Shown here piece after piece: positions 1 through 8,544 of a stretch of DNA of 61,351 nucleotides. The notes under the pieces are model-generated. The model worked only from the letters and a program-made list of their open reading frames with translations. It was not told the origin of the DNA and ran no database searches. The first letter of the stretch is position 1; the number at the start of each line of letters is the position of its first letter. The stretch comes from an uncultured Gemmiger sp. (GTDB lineage: Bacteria > Bacillota > Clostridia > Oscillospirales > Ruminococcaceae): positions 1 through 61,351 of the forward strand of contig CALXHN010000003.1 of the NCBI GenBank assembly GCA_944388105.1, read 5' to 3'. Position numbers and translations under genes: made by a program.

Positions 1-392
1 AATTCCAGGCCGGTCAGGTCCAGATCCAGAGCACGGTTGCAGACTGAAACCAGCAGTGAACCGGCACTGGCGGTCAGGCGGGTACTTCCGTCAGACTGTT
101 TTTCCGCAGTGGCCTGCGTTTTCAGATCAGTCAGGCAGATGACCGCACCTGCAAAACCCTCATCCGCAAACAAAGTGTTGGAGCCGTTTCCCAACAGATA
201 GGTGCGCACACCGGTTTGCCGACAAAGCTCCAAGGTGCGGGTCAGTTCCACCACGGTGCGGGGCTTGCAGAAGACCGCAGCCGGACCGCCGATTTTGAAG
301 GTGGTATGACGATTCAGCGGTTCATTGTAAATACAGGGCAGCGCCTGAGCGCCCATCGCATCCAGCAGATCGGCAATCGGCTTTTCAATCAT
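1..392 (-). CDS. murB: UDP-N-acetylenolpyruvoylglucosamine reductase MurB (N-terminal part, cut by window edge)
   Basis: Reading leftward from an ATG at 390-392, the open frame runs off the left edge without a stop, so only about 130 N-terminal residues are present. They carry NRHTTFKIGGPA and a following LLGNGSNTLFADEGF stretch, the FAD-binding signature of MurB, which reduces UDP-GlcNAc-enolpyruvate to UDP-MurNAc in the cytoplasm for peptidoglycan synthesis. A strong ribosome site (GGGGAGGG) lies just upstream. It follows the ROK kinase by 38 bp and ends the visible hprK-PHP-glk-murB run; hprK and murB are commonly neighbours in Clostridia. The family call is firm. Completeness cannot be judged. 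Confidence 0.93.
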   Translation of the reverse strand, partial: MIEKPIADLLDAMGAQALPCIYNEPLNRHTTFKIGGPAAVFCKPRTVVELTRTLELCRQTGVRTYLLGNGSNTLFADEGFAGAVICLTDLKTQATAEKQSDGSTRLTASAGSLLVSVCNRALDLDLTGLE

Positions 393-430
393 GCTTGCCC
401 TCCCCTTCTCAATTGTTATGCTCGATCCGG

Positions 431-1387
431 TCAGATCGAATCTGCCAATGCCGCAGCACCGATCACACCAGCATCGTTGCGCAGCACGCAAGCGGCAATG
501 ACCGGGTTACGGCCGGTGGTAATGTTATGGGTTTCCCGCTCCACATATTCGCGGACAGGCGCCAGCAGCACCTCACCTTGATTGGATACGCCGCCGCCAA
601 TACAGATAACTTCCGGCTGGAAGGTGTTGACCACGTTGGCAACACCGCAAGCAACATACTCCATCCAGGTTTCCACTACCTGCTTGCCGCAGGCGTCACC
701 GGCCGCCATGGCGTCAAAAGCTGTTTTTGCATTGACGTGATCCAGGTCGCCGGCAATCTTCCACATGAGAGTATCGGGATTCTGCTTCATAGCTTCTTTG
801 GTATCCTCGCTCAATGCGCGGGCCGAAGCATACCGCTCCCAACACCCACGCCGTCCACAGTTGCAAGGACGGCCGTCTTTGACAATAACAGTATGGCCCA
901 TCTCGCCGGCAGCAAAATTAAAACCACGGAGAATCTTGCCACCCAGGATGATGCCGCTTCCGATACCGGTGCCCAAAGTCACGATAACAGCATCCCGGTA
1001 ACCCTTGGCGCCACCGGCCAGATATTCGCCGAAAGCGGCGGCATTGGCATCATTTTCTACATAGACCTTGCAGCCAAGCAATTGTTCCATGTCGGGACCG
1101 AGATTCCAGTCGTAATAGCCAAAGTTGGTGTTATATCCCACAAAGCCGGTGGTAAAATTCACGCTGCCCGGCGTACCGATACCTACGTAGGCTACCTGAG
1201 AAAAATCGATTTTGCCCTCTTTGGCCACGGCACGGCACAAATCTGCCAGCGCACGTTCCAGGTCGTCAGCCGGACGAGGCAGGCGGGTCGCCCAGGTAAG
1301 CTTGGCTACGATATGATAGGTTTCATCCACAAGTCCGGCGGTCATGGTAGTACCGCCAAGATCGATACCGATGGTGTACTGACTCAT
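431..1387 (-). CDS. glk: ROK-family glucokinase
   Basis: A 318-residue sugar kinase of the ROK family that should phosphorylate glucose with ATP in the cytoplasm. The phosphate-binding loop GIDLGGT lies at residues 7-13, the catalytic-loop motif ENDANAAAFGE at 111-121, and the ROK zinc site is complete: a GEMGH histidine near 165 plus CNCGRRGCWE at 175-184. The start at 1385-1387 was chosen because AGGAGG sits nine bases upstream; an in-frame start ten codons earlier lacks such a site. Its ATG overlaps the stop of the PHP gene (ATGA), so translation is probably coupled. Glucose is the usual substrate, but other hexoses or N-acetylmannosamine are possible for ROK enzymes. Confidence 0.92.
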   Translation of the reverse strand: MSQYTIGIDLGGTTMTAGLVDETYHIVAKLTWATRLPRPADDLERALADLCRAVAKEGKIDFSQVAYVGIGTPGSVNFTTGFVGYNTNFGYYDWNLGPDMEQLLGCKVYVENDANAAAFGEYLAGGAKGYRDAVIVTLGTGIGSGIILGGKILRGFNFAAGEMGHTVIVKDGRPCNCGRRGCWERYASARALSEDTKEAMKQNPDTLMWKIAGDLDHVNAKTAFDAMAAGDACGKQVVETWMEYVACGVANVVNTFQPEVICIGGGVSNQGEVLLAPVREYVERETHNITTGRNPVIAACVLRNDAGVIGAAALADSI

Positions 1388-2133
1388 AGCAAAATGCCTC
1401 CTATTTCTTGCGCGCATCTCCGATGATGACGCTTCAATTCCGCAACCAGGTTTTCCACACTGGCATTTACGATCAGCTCTTCCGGAAAATCAATTTCCTC
1501 CACCAGCGCAAACAGGGCCGACATATTTTCCCGCAATTGCCGAACACTGTGCGCGTCGGTGTCCAAAGAAATCCGGCATCCATTTTTTAAGCAGGCTTTC
1601 AGCAGGGCGCGCATGTTGGGAATGCCGTCTTTTCTTACCTGAAAGGAGTTTCCGTTCAGTTCCACAACCTTATTGTTTCTGGCAAACGCCTTGGTCACCA
1701 GATCATAGTCATAACGGTAATGCTGCTGTTCCGAGTGTCCAATGCAGTCTACATAAGGATTTTCCGCTACCCCCAACCACAGACGATTGGCCTCTTTCTC
1801 GGTCAGCAATCCAGGGATACACGGGCTGTGGATCGAGGCAACCACCCAATCCTGAGTGGCCAGAATTCGGTCCGGCAGATCAAGTCCGCCTTTGGTATCC
1901 ATAACATTGACTTCCACCCCGTATAACATGACCACGTTCCCGATCATGCGGGGCATGGTACTCCAGTTTCCAAAATGCCAGATATGGGGTGAATCAGGCA
2001 TGGAAGGTGCGTGGTCGGTCAAAGCCATGGCACGATAACCCAGCTTTCCCGCCTCATCGGCCATTTCCAGCGCGGTATGAAAGGCATGGGTTGCACTAAG
2101 GGTGTGCGTATGAAGATCGGCAATTACTTGCAT
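1384..2133 (-). CDS. PHP-domain phosphatase (YcdX-like)
   Basis: A 249-residue single-domain PHP protein, a metal-dependent phosphoesterase family with a TIM-barrel fold. The N-terminal metal motif DLHTHT is at residues 6-11, TDHA at about 39-42, and later metal-ligand stretches IHSP, GHSE and DTDAH are all present, so the trinuclear metal site looks intact. The length matches YcdX-type PHP phosphatases rather than DNA polymerase or histidinol phosphatase. It lies 32 bp after hprK and overlaps the kinase by four bases. The substrate is not known; the position between hprK and a glucokinase suggests a phosphorylated small molecule, but that is inference. Confidence 0.85.
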   Translation of the reverse strand: MQVIADLHTHTLSATHAFHTALEMADEAGKLGYRAMALTDHAPSMPDSPHIWHFGNWSTMPRMIGNVVMLYGVEVNVMDTKGGLDLPDRILATQDWVVASIHSPCIPGLLTEKEANRLWLGVAENPYVDCIGHSEQQHYRYDYDLVTKAFARNNKVVELNGNSFQVRKDGIPNMRALLKACLKNGCRISLDTDAHSVRQLRENMSALFALVEEIDFPEELIVNASVENLVAELKRHHRRCAQEIGGILL

Positions 2134-2165
2134 GCGGAATGGTTCCTCTTTCGTTTGAAAATGAA

Positions 2166-3101
2166 TTAAAATCCTGTGATATCGTTTTGCAGGCCCAGGC
2201 TGTTCAACAGATCCTGTGCAGCATTGTAGCCCATTTCCTTCTGGCGGTTGTTGATGGCGGCCGTTTCCAGAATGACCGCCAGGTTCCGTCCAGGCATGAC
2301 AGGGATCAGCATGCTGGGGACGTTAACCCCAAGAATATCATAACTGTCATGTTCCAGACCAGTGCGGTCGTAATTCTTGGTGCGCTCCCAGGGTTCCAGT
2401 TCCACCACCATTTCTACCTCAACACTGTTTTTGACAGCGCCGGCACCGAAAAGGCGGGCCACATTGATGATGCCAATTCCTCGCAGCTCGATGAAGTGAC
2501 GAATATTCTCCGGCGCCATTCCCATGATTTTCCGGCTGGAAACCTTGCGCAATTCCACGGCATCGTCGGCAATCAGGCGATGCCCGCGTTTGACAAGCTC
2601 GATTGCAGTTTCGCTTTTACCTACCCCGGAATCGCCGAGAATCAAAATTCCCTCGCCGTAAACCTCCACCAGAACACCGTGACGGGTAATGCGCGGGGCC
2701 AATTCGGTGTTCAGAGTGGTGATCAGAGTAATCATCAGCACCGATGTCATCTCTTCGGAGAGAAGCAGCGGGACACCGTACTGCTTGGCAAACTCAAACA
2801 TTTCAGGCGGTGGTGTCATGCCTCTGGATACGATTACGGCCGGAGGAACAAAGGAAAACAGTTTTTCCAGATGCGTGCGGCGGATAGCGGGATCCAGCTC
2901 TTCCAGGTACGAAAGCTCGGTCAGACCAATGATCTGGATTCGCGTATTGTCAAAATACTGGTAGTATCCAGCCAGCATAATGCCGGGACGATAGACTTCC
3001 GCAGAATAGACCTTGATCTCTTTCAGATCTTTGGGGGTGTAGGCGATTGCCAGATTGGATTCTTCTGCCAGCTTGGCCAGAGTTACAGAAAATTGCGCCA
3101 C
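2166..3101 (-). CDS. hprK: HPr kinase/phosphorylase
   Basis: A 311-residue bifunctional enzyme that phosphorylates HPr on Ser46 and removes that phosphate, controlling carbon catabolite repression in Firmicutes. The N-terminal domain covers roughly residues 1-130; the C-terminal kinase domain has the Walker A motif GDSGVGKS at 156-163, the preceding conserved His141, DDAVELR, and the family signature RGIGIINVARLFGAG. Length is normal. The start is GTG at 3099-3101, supported by a GGGGAGAAA ribosome site. It is the first gene of the hprK-PHP-glk-murB group and has its own promoter, with a terminator-like hairpin in the leader. Confidence 0.96.
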   Translation of the reverse strand: MAQFSVTLAKLAEESNLAIAYTPKDLKEIKVYSAEVYRPGIMLAGYYQYFDNTRIQIIGLTELSYLEELDPAIRRTHLEKLFSFVPPAVIVSRGMTPPPEMFEFAKQYGVPLLLSEEMTSVLMITLITTLNTELAPRITRHGVLVEVYGEGILILGDSGVGKSETAIELVKRGHRLIADDAVELRKVSSRKIMGMAPENIRHFIELRGIGIINVARLFGAGAVKNSVEVEMVVELEPWERTKNYDRTGLEHDSYDILGVNVPSMLIPVMPGRNLAVILETAAINNRQKEMGYNAAQDLLNSLGLQNDITGF

Positions 3102-3119
3102 GGATGTTTCTCCCCTTTC

Positions 3120-3158
3120 AAAAAACGATATGCGGCAATGCCGGCGGCCTTGCCATAT
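3120..3158 (-). terminator. Terminator-like hairpin in the hprK leader
   Basis: Read leftward, ATATG (3154-3158) pairs with CATAT (3128-3132), with GCAA/TTGC and a GC-rich inner helix between them. A run of six T follows at 3120-3125. It lies downstream of the hprK -10 box and before the hprK ribosome site. It may end the glycan operon, attenuate hprK, or both. Confidence 0.6.
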
Positions 3159-3167
3159 TTATTAATT

Positions 3168-3196
3168 ATTATACCGTAAGCCCTAATCTTTGTACA
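3168..3196 (-). promoter_or_regulatory. Candidate hprK promoter
   Basis: On the minus strand a TATAAT box (3168-3173) lies 17 bases from TGTACA (3191-3196). The -10 is perfect and the -35 weak. It lies between the end of the glycan operon and hprK. Confidence 0.6.
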
Positions 3197-3225
3197 GAGA
3201 AGACGTATCCAAATCCCTATAAAAT

Positions 3226-4236
3226 TCAGCCATGCAAAAGCGAAGAAAATCCATGACGGACTTTTCCGTCCAGCCAGTACAGCGTGGCAGAGGCCAAAGC
3301 CGTAAACACCAGGTAAGCGCCAAAGAGCAATGCGGTATCCCGGCGGGAAAGGGCTCCCAGATCAAAACCTTCTACCAGACGCAGGATGATCACATGGTGT
3401 ACCAGAAAGACAGCGTAGGAGTATTTTCCCAGCAATGCGCACAGGCGTTTTACGGGGCCAAAAGCTATTGCATCCGCCGCTATGACAAGCACAACAAATA
3501 CAACGGCACCAAAAAGGGCACACACGATCTTGGTGTCCCACGCTCCGAGTAACGTCTGCAGTGCCAGCAATACGGCTGCCGCTGCAGCGAGAAGAATTTG
3601 CCGCCTGTGGGAAAGTCCCACGACCAGCATTCCAAAGAAAAATTCCGGCAAATGGATGGCCACCAACCGGGCATCCCATCCTGCCAGATGAATTGAGCTC
3701 CCGACGGCACAGGTCACAGCAAAAGTCAGCCATGGGTGTTTGCGGTACCCATACAGCAAAATCGGAAAAAGCAGATACAAAAAAAGGATGCTGCCCAGGA
3801 ACCATTCACCAACACAGGCAAAATCCTGTCCCACCCAGCCTGCGGCGACCGCAAAGTTATCAAGGCCCAGCACCGTCAGGATCAAAGTGATTGTTCTGGC
3901 ACCAGCGTAGTAACCTGGTCTGGCCACGAAACGGATGGAAAAGCAGATGACCCAAGCAAGCCAGAACATGGGATATACGGCCCGGAATCTCTTTTTATAA
4001 AAAGAAACGGTTTCAAAGTGTTCCGGCGCGGTATAACAAAGAGAAGCACCGGAGACGATGAAGAAAAGTGTGGAGCCGAAATCTCCCAGATAGATGCCAA
4101 AGGGCAGCGTGCTGGTAAACAGTTGATGGGGCAGAGTAAAATAGCCTGTAACCGAGGCATTGAAATGGATGATCAGAATACTGATCAGGGCCACAGCGCG
4201 GATCAGATCAAGGTAAAACAGGCGGGGCTTCTTCAT
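3226..4236 (-). CDS. Acyltransferase 3 family membrane protein
   Basis: A 336-residue integral membrane protein of the acyltransferase-3 (OafA/OatA-like) family, which transfers acetyl or other acyl groups to carbohydrates outside the membrane. It starts FYLDLIRAVALISILIIH, the typical first helix with the catalytic-histidine region, and has about ten hydrophobic segments through residue 330. There is no extracellular SGNH domain, so it resembles the short OafA form. The start at 4234-4236 has AAGGAGG seven bases upstream and overlaps the previous stop as ATGA. As last gene of the glycan operon it probably acylates the polymer made by its neighbours. Confidence 0.85.
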   Translation of the reverse strand: MKKPRLFYLDLIRAVALISILIIHFNASVTGYFTLPHQLFTSTLPFGIYLGDFGSTLFFIVSGASLCYTAPEHFETVSFYKKRFRAVYPMFWLAWVICFSIRFVARPGYYAGARTITLILTVLGLDNFAVAAGWVGQDFACVGEWFLGSILFLYLLFPILLYGYRKHPWLTFAVTCAVGSSIHLAGWDARLVAIHLPEFFFGMLVVGLSHRRQILLAAAAAVLLALQTLLGAWDTKIVCALFGAVVFVVLVIAADAIAFGPVKRLCALLGKYSYAVFLVHHVIILRLVEGFDLGALSRRDTALLFGAYLVFTALASATLYWLDGKVRHGFSSLLHG

Positions 4237-5741
4237 TCGTCGGCCTCCTTGGGGTCCAGTATTGCATGCTTGATTCGGCGCACGAAAATTTTCCCGGCGC
4301 CGCCCGATGTCTGTACCTGCCAAAGCAAAGCGTGGTACACATCGGCACGGGCAGCCATTTGACTACTCATTTCGGCATCCGCACTGTAAAAACCATTTTT
4401 CTGTGCCAGAAGCGGCAAAAGCCAAAAGTCTTTATGGCTGCGCAGCGGCGGCAATCCTTTTGGAAAAGCAGATCCTCTCACCAACAGGATACCTCCGTTT
4501 GGAACAGGCAGCGGTTGATTTTCTTCCATAGGCAGCTGCAAATCCAGGTCGGCCATGGATCTTCTCAGGGCTGACAGATCATTTTTCCAAAGGCGGTATC
4601 GAGCACGGGCGTATTCGGGATACAGTGGCATGGCCGGTCCCAAAACTCCCAGCATGGGATGCTCTCCAAACAGATTCACGGCTGCGCAGAGCAGAGACCC
4701 GGACCAGCACAATTCTTGTTCATACAAGCGTAGTGTCGGTTGCTGAAACAGGCTCGTCGGCAGACAATAAATGGAATCAGCAGAAAGTTTTACTCCGTTT
4801 TGCAGCTCTTCGGGCGTCAGGATAACGGGTGGCTCACTTTTAGTCCCTTCTTGCAGCTGATAGTGCCAATGCAGATTTTGTGCCATTGCCGTCAATGGGT
4901 GGGCCGGAAGCAGGCTGGCAATCAGTTCATCCACGGGGAATGAAGTTTCCTGCTTCAGATACCGATACAAAGTGGAGGCAGCCTGACCATCGGTCCGCCG
5001 CAGTTCGTCGGCATACGGAGTAAAAAAACTGCGGCGCTTGAAGAAAGGACATCTGTGCGTCACAATTAGATCCTTGGGGCAGGCCATAATGGGATTTACA
5101 AAAATCCCACGATACGCCGTTTTGTCCAAAAAGGTATCCCACTTATACCCCAGATCAGAAAAATGAGCTGTAAAACGGGTTTCGTGGCGGCGGACAGAAT
5201 CCTCGTAACTTTTGGGAAGCTGCATGTCCTGCCAGTACGTCAAAAAGTCATCGTACATGCGGCGACGCACCGCAATGAAGTGGGACTGTATATGCTCCGG
5301 AACCAGTCCGTGTGCACCGAAACGACGGCTGCGCATGGCATAGTGTCGGCTCAGTCCCCAGAAATCCAGGTCGGACCTGGTATCCATCCTGGAAAACATT
5401 TCCTGCAATGGTGTGACCGGTCCGGCCAACGTATAATTCATCAGGATCACTTCGTCAAACGTGTCCAGGGCTGAGCGGCCGATATGCAGCAGCGCAGCAC
5501 GATAGGCGCCTACATCCAATCCTTCGTTTTCCCGCTCCAGAAAAGAAATTTTATTTTCTGTAAGCCAGCAACGCGCGGACGAAGACAAAGTTCCATTATG
5601 TACAAACAATAGAACCCGGGCCTGCTCCCGCATGGCTTGCACCGCAAAACGGCAGGCCGTATCGGCCTGCCCGTGGGGGTCATAATGGAAGTAGATCACA
5701 AGTCTGTTGTTTGTGACAGATGTCAGTGTATCACTCTTCAT
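4233..5741 (-). CDS. Rhamnan synthesis F-family glycosyltransferase, divergent second domain
   Basis: A 502-residue RgpF-like protein. The first half (to about residue 270) is a good match to the upstream paralogue: NEGLDVGAYRAALL, LMNYTLAGPV, DFWGLS, HIQSHF and CPFFKRRSFF all have counterparts there. The second half is much less conserved and lacks the ENRGRDVGAF motif of the paralogue's second domain, so it may have one working transferase site. RgpF-type enzymes build rhamnose polymers on the cytoplasmic side of the membrane. The ATG at 5739-5741 overlaps the upstream stop by 11 bases; an earlier GTG at 5771 is in frame, and no clear ribosome site favours either, so translation probably depends on coupling. 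Confidence 0.8.
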   Translation of the reverse strand: MKSDTLTSVTNNRLVIYFHYDPHGQADTACRFAVQAMREQARVLLFVHNGTLSSSARCWLTENKISFLERENEGLDVGAYRAALLHIGRSALDTFDEVILMNYTLAGPVTPLQEMFSRMDTRSDLDFWGLSRHYAMRSRRFGAHGLVPEHIQSHFIAVRRRMYDDFLTYWQDMQLPKSYEDSVRRHETRFTAHFSDLGYKWDTFLDKTAYRGIFVNPIMACPKDLIVTHRCPFFKRRSFFTPYADELRRTDGQAASTLYRYLKQETSFPVDELIASLLPAHPLTAMAQNLHWHYQLQEGTKSEPPVILTPEELQNGVKLSADSIYCLPTSLFQQPTLRLYEQELCWSGSLLCAAVNLFGEHPMLGVLGPAMPLYPEYARARYRLWKNDLSALRRSMADLDLQLPMEENQPLPVPNGGILLVRGSAFPKGLPPLRSHKDFWLLPLLAQKNGFYSADAEMSSQMAARADVYHALLWQVQTSGGAGKIFVRRIKHAILDPKEADE

Positions 5742-7677
5742 ACGGTGCACCATGCGGCCCGAACACTGCACGTTTGGCGTGCATCATACTCCAATACACG
5801 CCTTCCGGCAGCCGGTCACGCAGCCAGTTCCGGGTACGACGCCGCCGGCTGTTGGAGTAAGGTCCGTAGGTATGAAACAGACCAAAATATTTCTTGCTGG
5901 AAAAAGCAACGGCAGCCTGAGCCGCATTGCCGAAGGTGGTGCAGTTGAATACACGCGCCAAGGGACGGATCAGGCCGGATGCATATGCCTGCATGGCATC
6001 GCAGCGGCTGACGGCAAACTCGGTGCTCATTACCTGGGCGGGATAATACCCGGCCCCCTGCGCCACAAAGGGGTAGATACGTTCAATGGCGTGACTGATG
6101 GTCCCGTCCTGAGGCAGTGGTTCCGGCGGGAAATCTTCATGCTTCCACCCATGGTCAAACAGAGGCGCCAGCGCGGTCGGACGGAACCAGAAAACACTGC
6201 CGAACGGTGCAAGGGGCGCTTTTTCGCCCGACATAGGAACATGCAGGCCTAGGGTTTTGGCCAATTGTTTGGTATTGTCAAAATTCGGCCCCCACCCGTT
6301 AGAACACATGTTCATAAAATACAGTCCATGTGTGGGGAACGGCGGGCACAAAATCCCCAGCCGGGGATCTTTCTCGAACTCACAGAGGATATTCAGCACA
6401 TGGTCCGCGTTTTTGCAGATGTTCTCATTGCAAACATATCCGAAACTGGCACCCACACTGCCGGGTTTTGTCTGAATGGCTTTCTTGTCGTGCATGAAGC
6501 AGGCATAGTCATATCCTTTCAGATAAGGCGCCAGATCACACAGGAAAGCGCCCACATCCCGACCACGGTTCTCCACCGTCAGGACTGTGACACTGTGAAG
6601 GGGCAATTTGGAAAATGCTTCTTCGATCTGCTGCTTCTTTTCCTCGGTATTCGTAGAAATGAAAACATCCGTTTCTGGAGGCATATTGCGGGCGAAGTCC
6701 ATGCTTTGCGGCAGCATATCCATAAAATACAGATGCATGGCCAGTGCAATGCGCCGTGTCTTGCGAATATCCTGTGCACAGTTCGGATCTTGCAGAGTGG
6801 GCATAATCAGGCGAGTCAGCCCCAGGTCACGGGTAAAGTCGTACGGATGCATGGTCCGTATCATGTTGGACCACAGGAGTTCCAGCGGATAGGAAGTGTG
6901 ATCCCGCAGATAGGCATACAATTCCCGCGCAGGTTCTCCGGCCGTATCGTTGAGATACGCTTCGTATTCATGCATAAAGCTGCGGCGCTTGAACAAGGGG
7001 CATTTTTTATCCCGCAGCAACCGGGTCGGGCAGACAAGAAGCGGGTAATCGGTAAAATCCTTCAGATCATCTGTCTTTACATAGACATCCCACTTGTACC
7101 CTTTGTCCGCAAACATCTTGGTGAACACAGCTTCATACCGCTGGACAGAGTCGGTATAGCCGTTGATCATGGGCATTTCATCCCAATACTTCTGCAGATC
7201 CGGCGACTGGACAAACCGTTTCCGGTAAACCATAAAATGAGACTGAATGTGTACAGGCAGGAAATCATAAATGTGTTTTCCCTTGAAAGGATTGCCCTCT
7301 GCCCCATGATGAATGCTCAAGCCCCAAAAATCCAGATCCTGATTTTCGGCCATCGCGTCAAACATTTCCTTCAATGGCCGGACGGGCCCCATCAGAGTGG
7401 AGTTGGTCATGACGATTTCGTCAAATTCACTCAGCTTTGCCCAGCCGTATTGATCCAGCGCGGTTTTATATGCCCATACATCCAGACCTTTGTTTTCCCG
7501 GACAATAATATTGTCGGTAAAGCGGCTGAATGCCTTGCGCCCCTGCTCGCTGAGTTTGCCATTGCAGACCACAACCAGTTCACTGAGGTTTTTGGCAAGG
7601 TCGTTCAGATAGTAAACAAGAAAATCGTCTACATAGCCTTGCTTTTCGAAGAAGAAGAAGATTCCCAGTCGTTTCAT
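5731..7677 (-). CDS. Rhamnan synthesis F-family glycosyltransferase (two-domain)
   Basis: A 648-residue RgpF-family protein with two transferase-like halves. The first (about 1-270) carries NKGLDVWAYKTAL, MTNSTLMGPVRPL, DFWGLSI, VHIQSHFMVYRKRF and KCPLFKRRSFM. The second (about 330-580) carries VENRGRDVGAFLCDL, CFMHDKKA and APFGSVFWFRP. This is the full architecture of rhamnan synthesis protein F. A ribosome site AAAGGAT precedes the ATG at 7675-7677. It follows the epimerase by 21 bp. The donor is probably dTDP-L-rhamnose or another deoxysugar, but no rml genes are in the window, so sugar identity is inferred from the family only. Confidence 0.87.
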   Translation of the reverse strand: MKRLGIFFFFEKQGYVDDFLVYYLNDLAKNLSELVVVCNGKLSEQGRKAFSRFTDNIIVRENKGLDVWAYKTALDQYGWAKLSEFDEIVMTNSTLMGPVRPLKEMFDAMAENQDLDFWGLSIHHGAEGNPFKGKHIYDFLPVHIQSHFMVYRKRFVQSPDLQKYWDEMPMINGYTDSVQRYEAVFTKMFADKGYKWDVYVKTDDLKDFTDYPLLVCPTRLLRDKKCPLFKRRSFMHEYEAYLNDTAGEPARELYAYLRDHTSYPLELLWSNMIRTMHPYDFTRDLGLTRLIMPTLQDPNCAQDIRKTRRIALAMHLYFMDMLPQSMDFARNMPPETDVFISTNTEEKKQQIEEAFSKLPLHSVTVLTVENRGRDVGAFLCDLAPYLKGYDYACFMHDKKAIQTKPGSVGASFGYVCNENICKNADHVLNILCEFEKDPRLGILCPPFPTHGLYFMNMCSNGWGPNFDNTKQLAKTLGLHVPMSGEKAPLAPFGSVFWFRPTALAPLFDHGWKHEDFPPEPLPQDGTISHAIERIYPFVAQGAGYYPAQVMSTEFAVSRCDAMQAYASGLIRPLARVFNCTTFGNAAQAAVAFSSKKYFGLFHTYGPYSNSRRRRTRNWLRDRLPEGVYWSMMHAKRAVFGPHGAPYEE

Positions 7678-7698
7678 GGAGCATCCTTTCCGTTTGCA

Positions 7699-8544
7699 TT
7701 ATCCGTTCAGGCCGGCATCCTGCATGATCTGTTCAATTTCAGTTGGGTCGCCCCAGACACCGGGGCTGTCATACGGGCGATCGGGAAATGCACCGTAATC
7801 CAATTTGATTTTATAGTTTTTGTCTTTCAGAAACTGTTCCACACGCTGTGCCAACGAAATTGGCTTACCGGTGCAGACATTGATGATTCCGTCAATTTTC
7901 TCCTGGACGCTGGCGGCCACAATCATGCGGGCCAACTCATCCACGTCGATGAAATCATAAAGATTTTTCCCGCTGGTGAACGGGAAGGTCTTTTTCCCAT
8001 CCAACTCCGCCTGTGTGATTTTGGCGAAAATGGAACTGCCGTGGGCCTCATCGCCGGTGATGTAGTACGCGCGCAGCCAATGCAGACGACAGTTGGTCTC
8101 TGCCAAGGACAGCATCAGACTTTGACGAAGGGCGTTTTTGGCAATGCCGTATTGGCTCTGCGGATTGCAGGGCGTATCGGCCTTGATCGGACCTTCCCAG
8201 TACCCCACTTCATGCATGGTGCCCATGACGGACAAGGAAGGCAGACCGCCCGCAGCCATATTGTTCAGAAATACTACATGGTTGGAAAGGTCTTTCATAT
8301 GGCTGGAAGCATTGTGGCGGAAACCATCACGCCATGCCATATGAATGCACACATCAGGGCTGCCCAGTGCACGGTAGATTCCCTTGTCGCCACTGAAAAT
8401 AGGCACATCGCAGAATTCAGCGCGTTCATCCACGCCCTTGAAGGCAAAATCAGCTGCGATAACCTGATACCCCATATCCAGAGCGGTTTTCACAACATGA
8501 CGTCCAATATATCCGGCAGCACCGGTGACGAGAATTTTTTTCAT
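7699..8544 (-). CDS. NAD(P)-dependent sugar epimerase/dehydratase (SDR family)
   Basis: A 281-residue extended short-chain dehydrogenase. The Rossmann motif GAAGYIG is at residues 8-14, the catalytic pair Y132 and K136 in YGIAK, and a threonine near 109 fits the catalytic Ser/Thr position. Such enzymes change a nucleotide sugar by epimerisation, dehydration or keto reduction in the cytoplasm. It lies inside the glycan operon, overlapping the preceding GT2 gene by four bases (ATGA), so it probably makes a sugar donor for this pathway. The reaction cannot be fixed from sequence; reduction to a 6-deoxyhexose or a GalE-like epimerisation are both possible. Confidence 0.83.
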   Translation of the reverse strand: MKKILVTGAAGYIGRHVVKTALDMGYQVIAADFAFKGVDERAEFCDVPIFSGDKGIYRALGSPDVCIHMAWRDGFRHNASSHMKDLSNHVVFLNNMAAGGLPSLSVMGTMHEVGYWEGPIKADTPCNPQSQYGIAKNALRQSLMLSLAETNCRLHWLRAYYITGDEAHGSSIFAKITQAELDGKKTFPFTSGKNLYDFIDVDELARMIVAASVQEKIDGIINVCTGKPISLAQRVEQFLKDKNYKIKLDYGAFPDRPYDSPGVWGDPTEIEQIMQDAGLNG

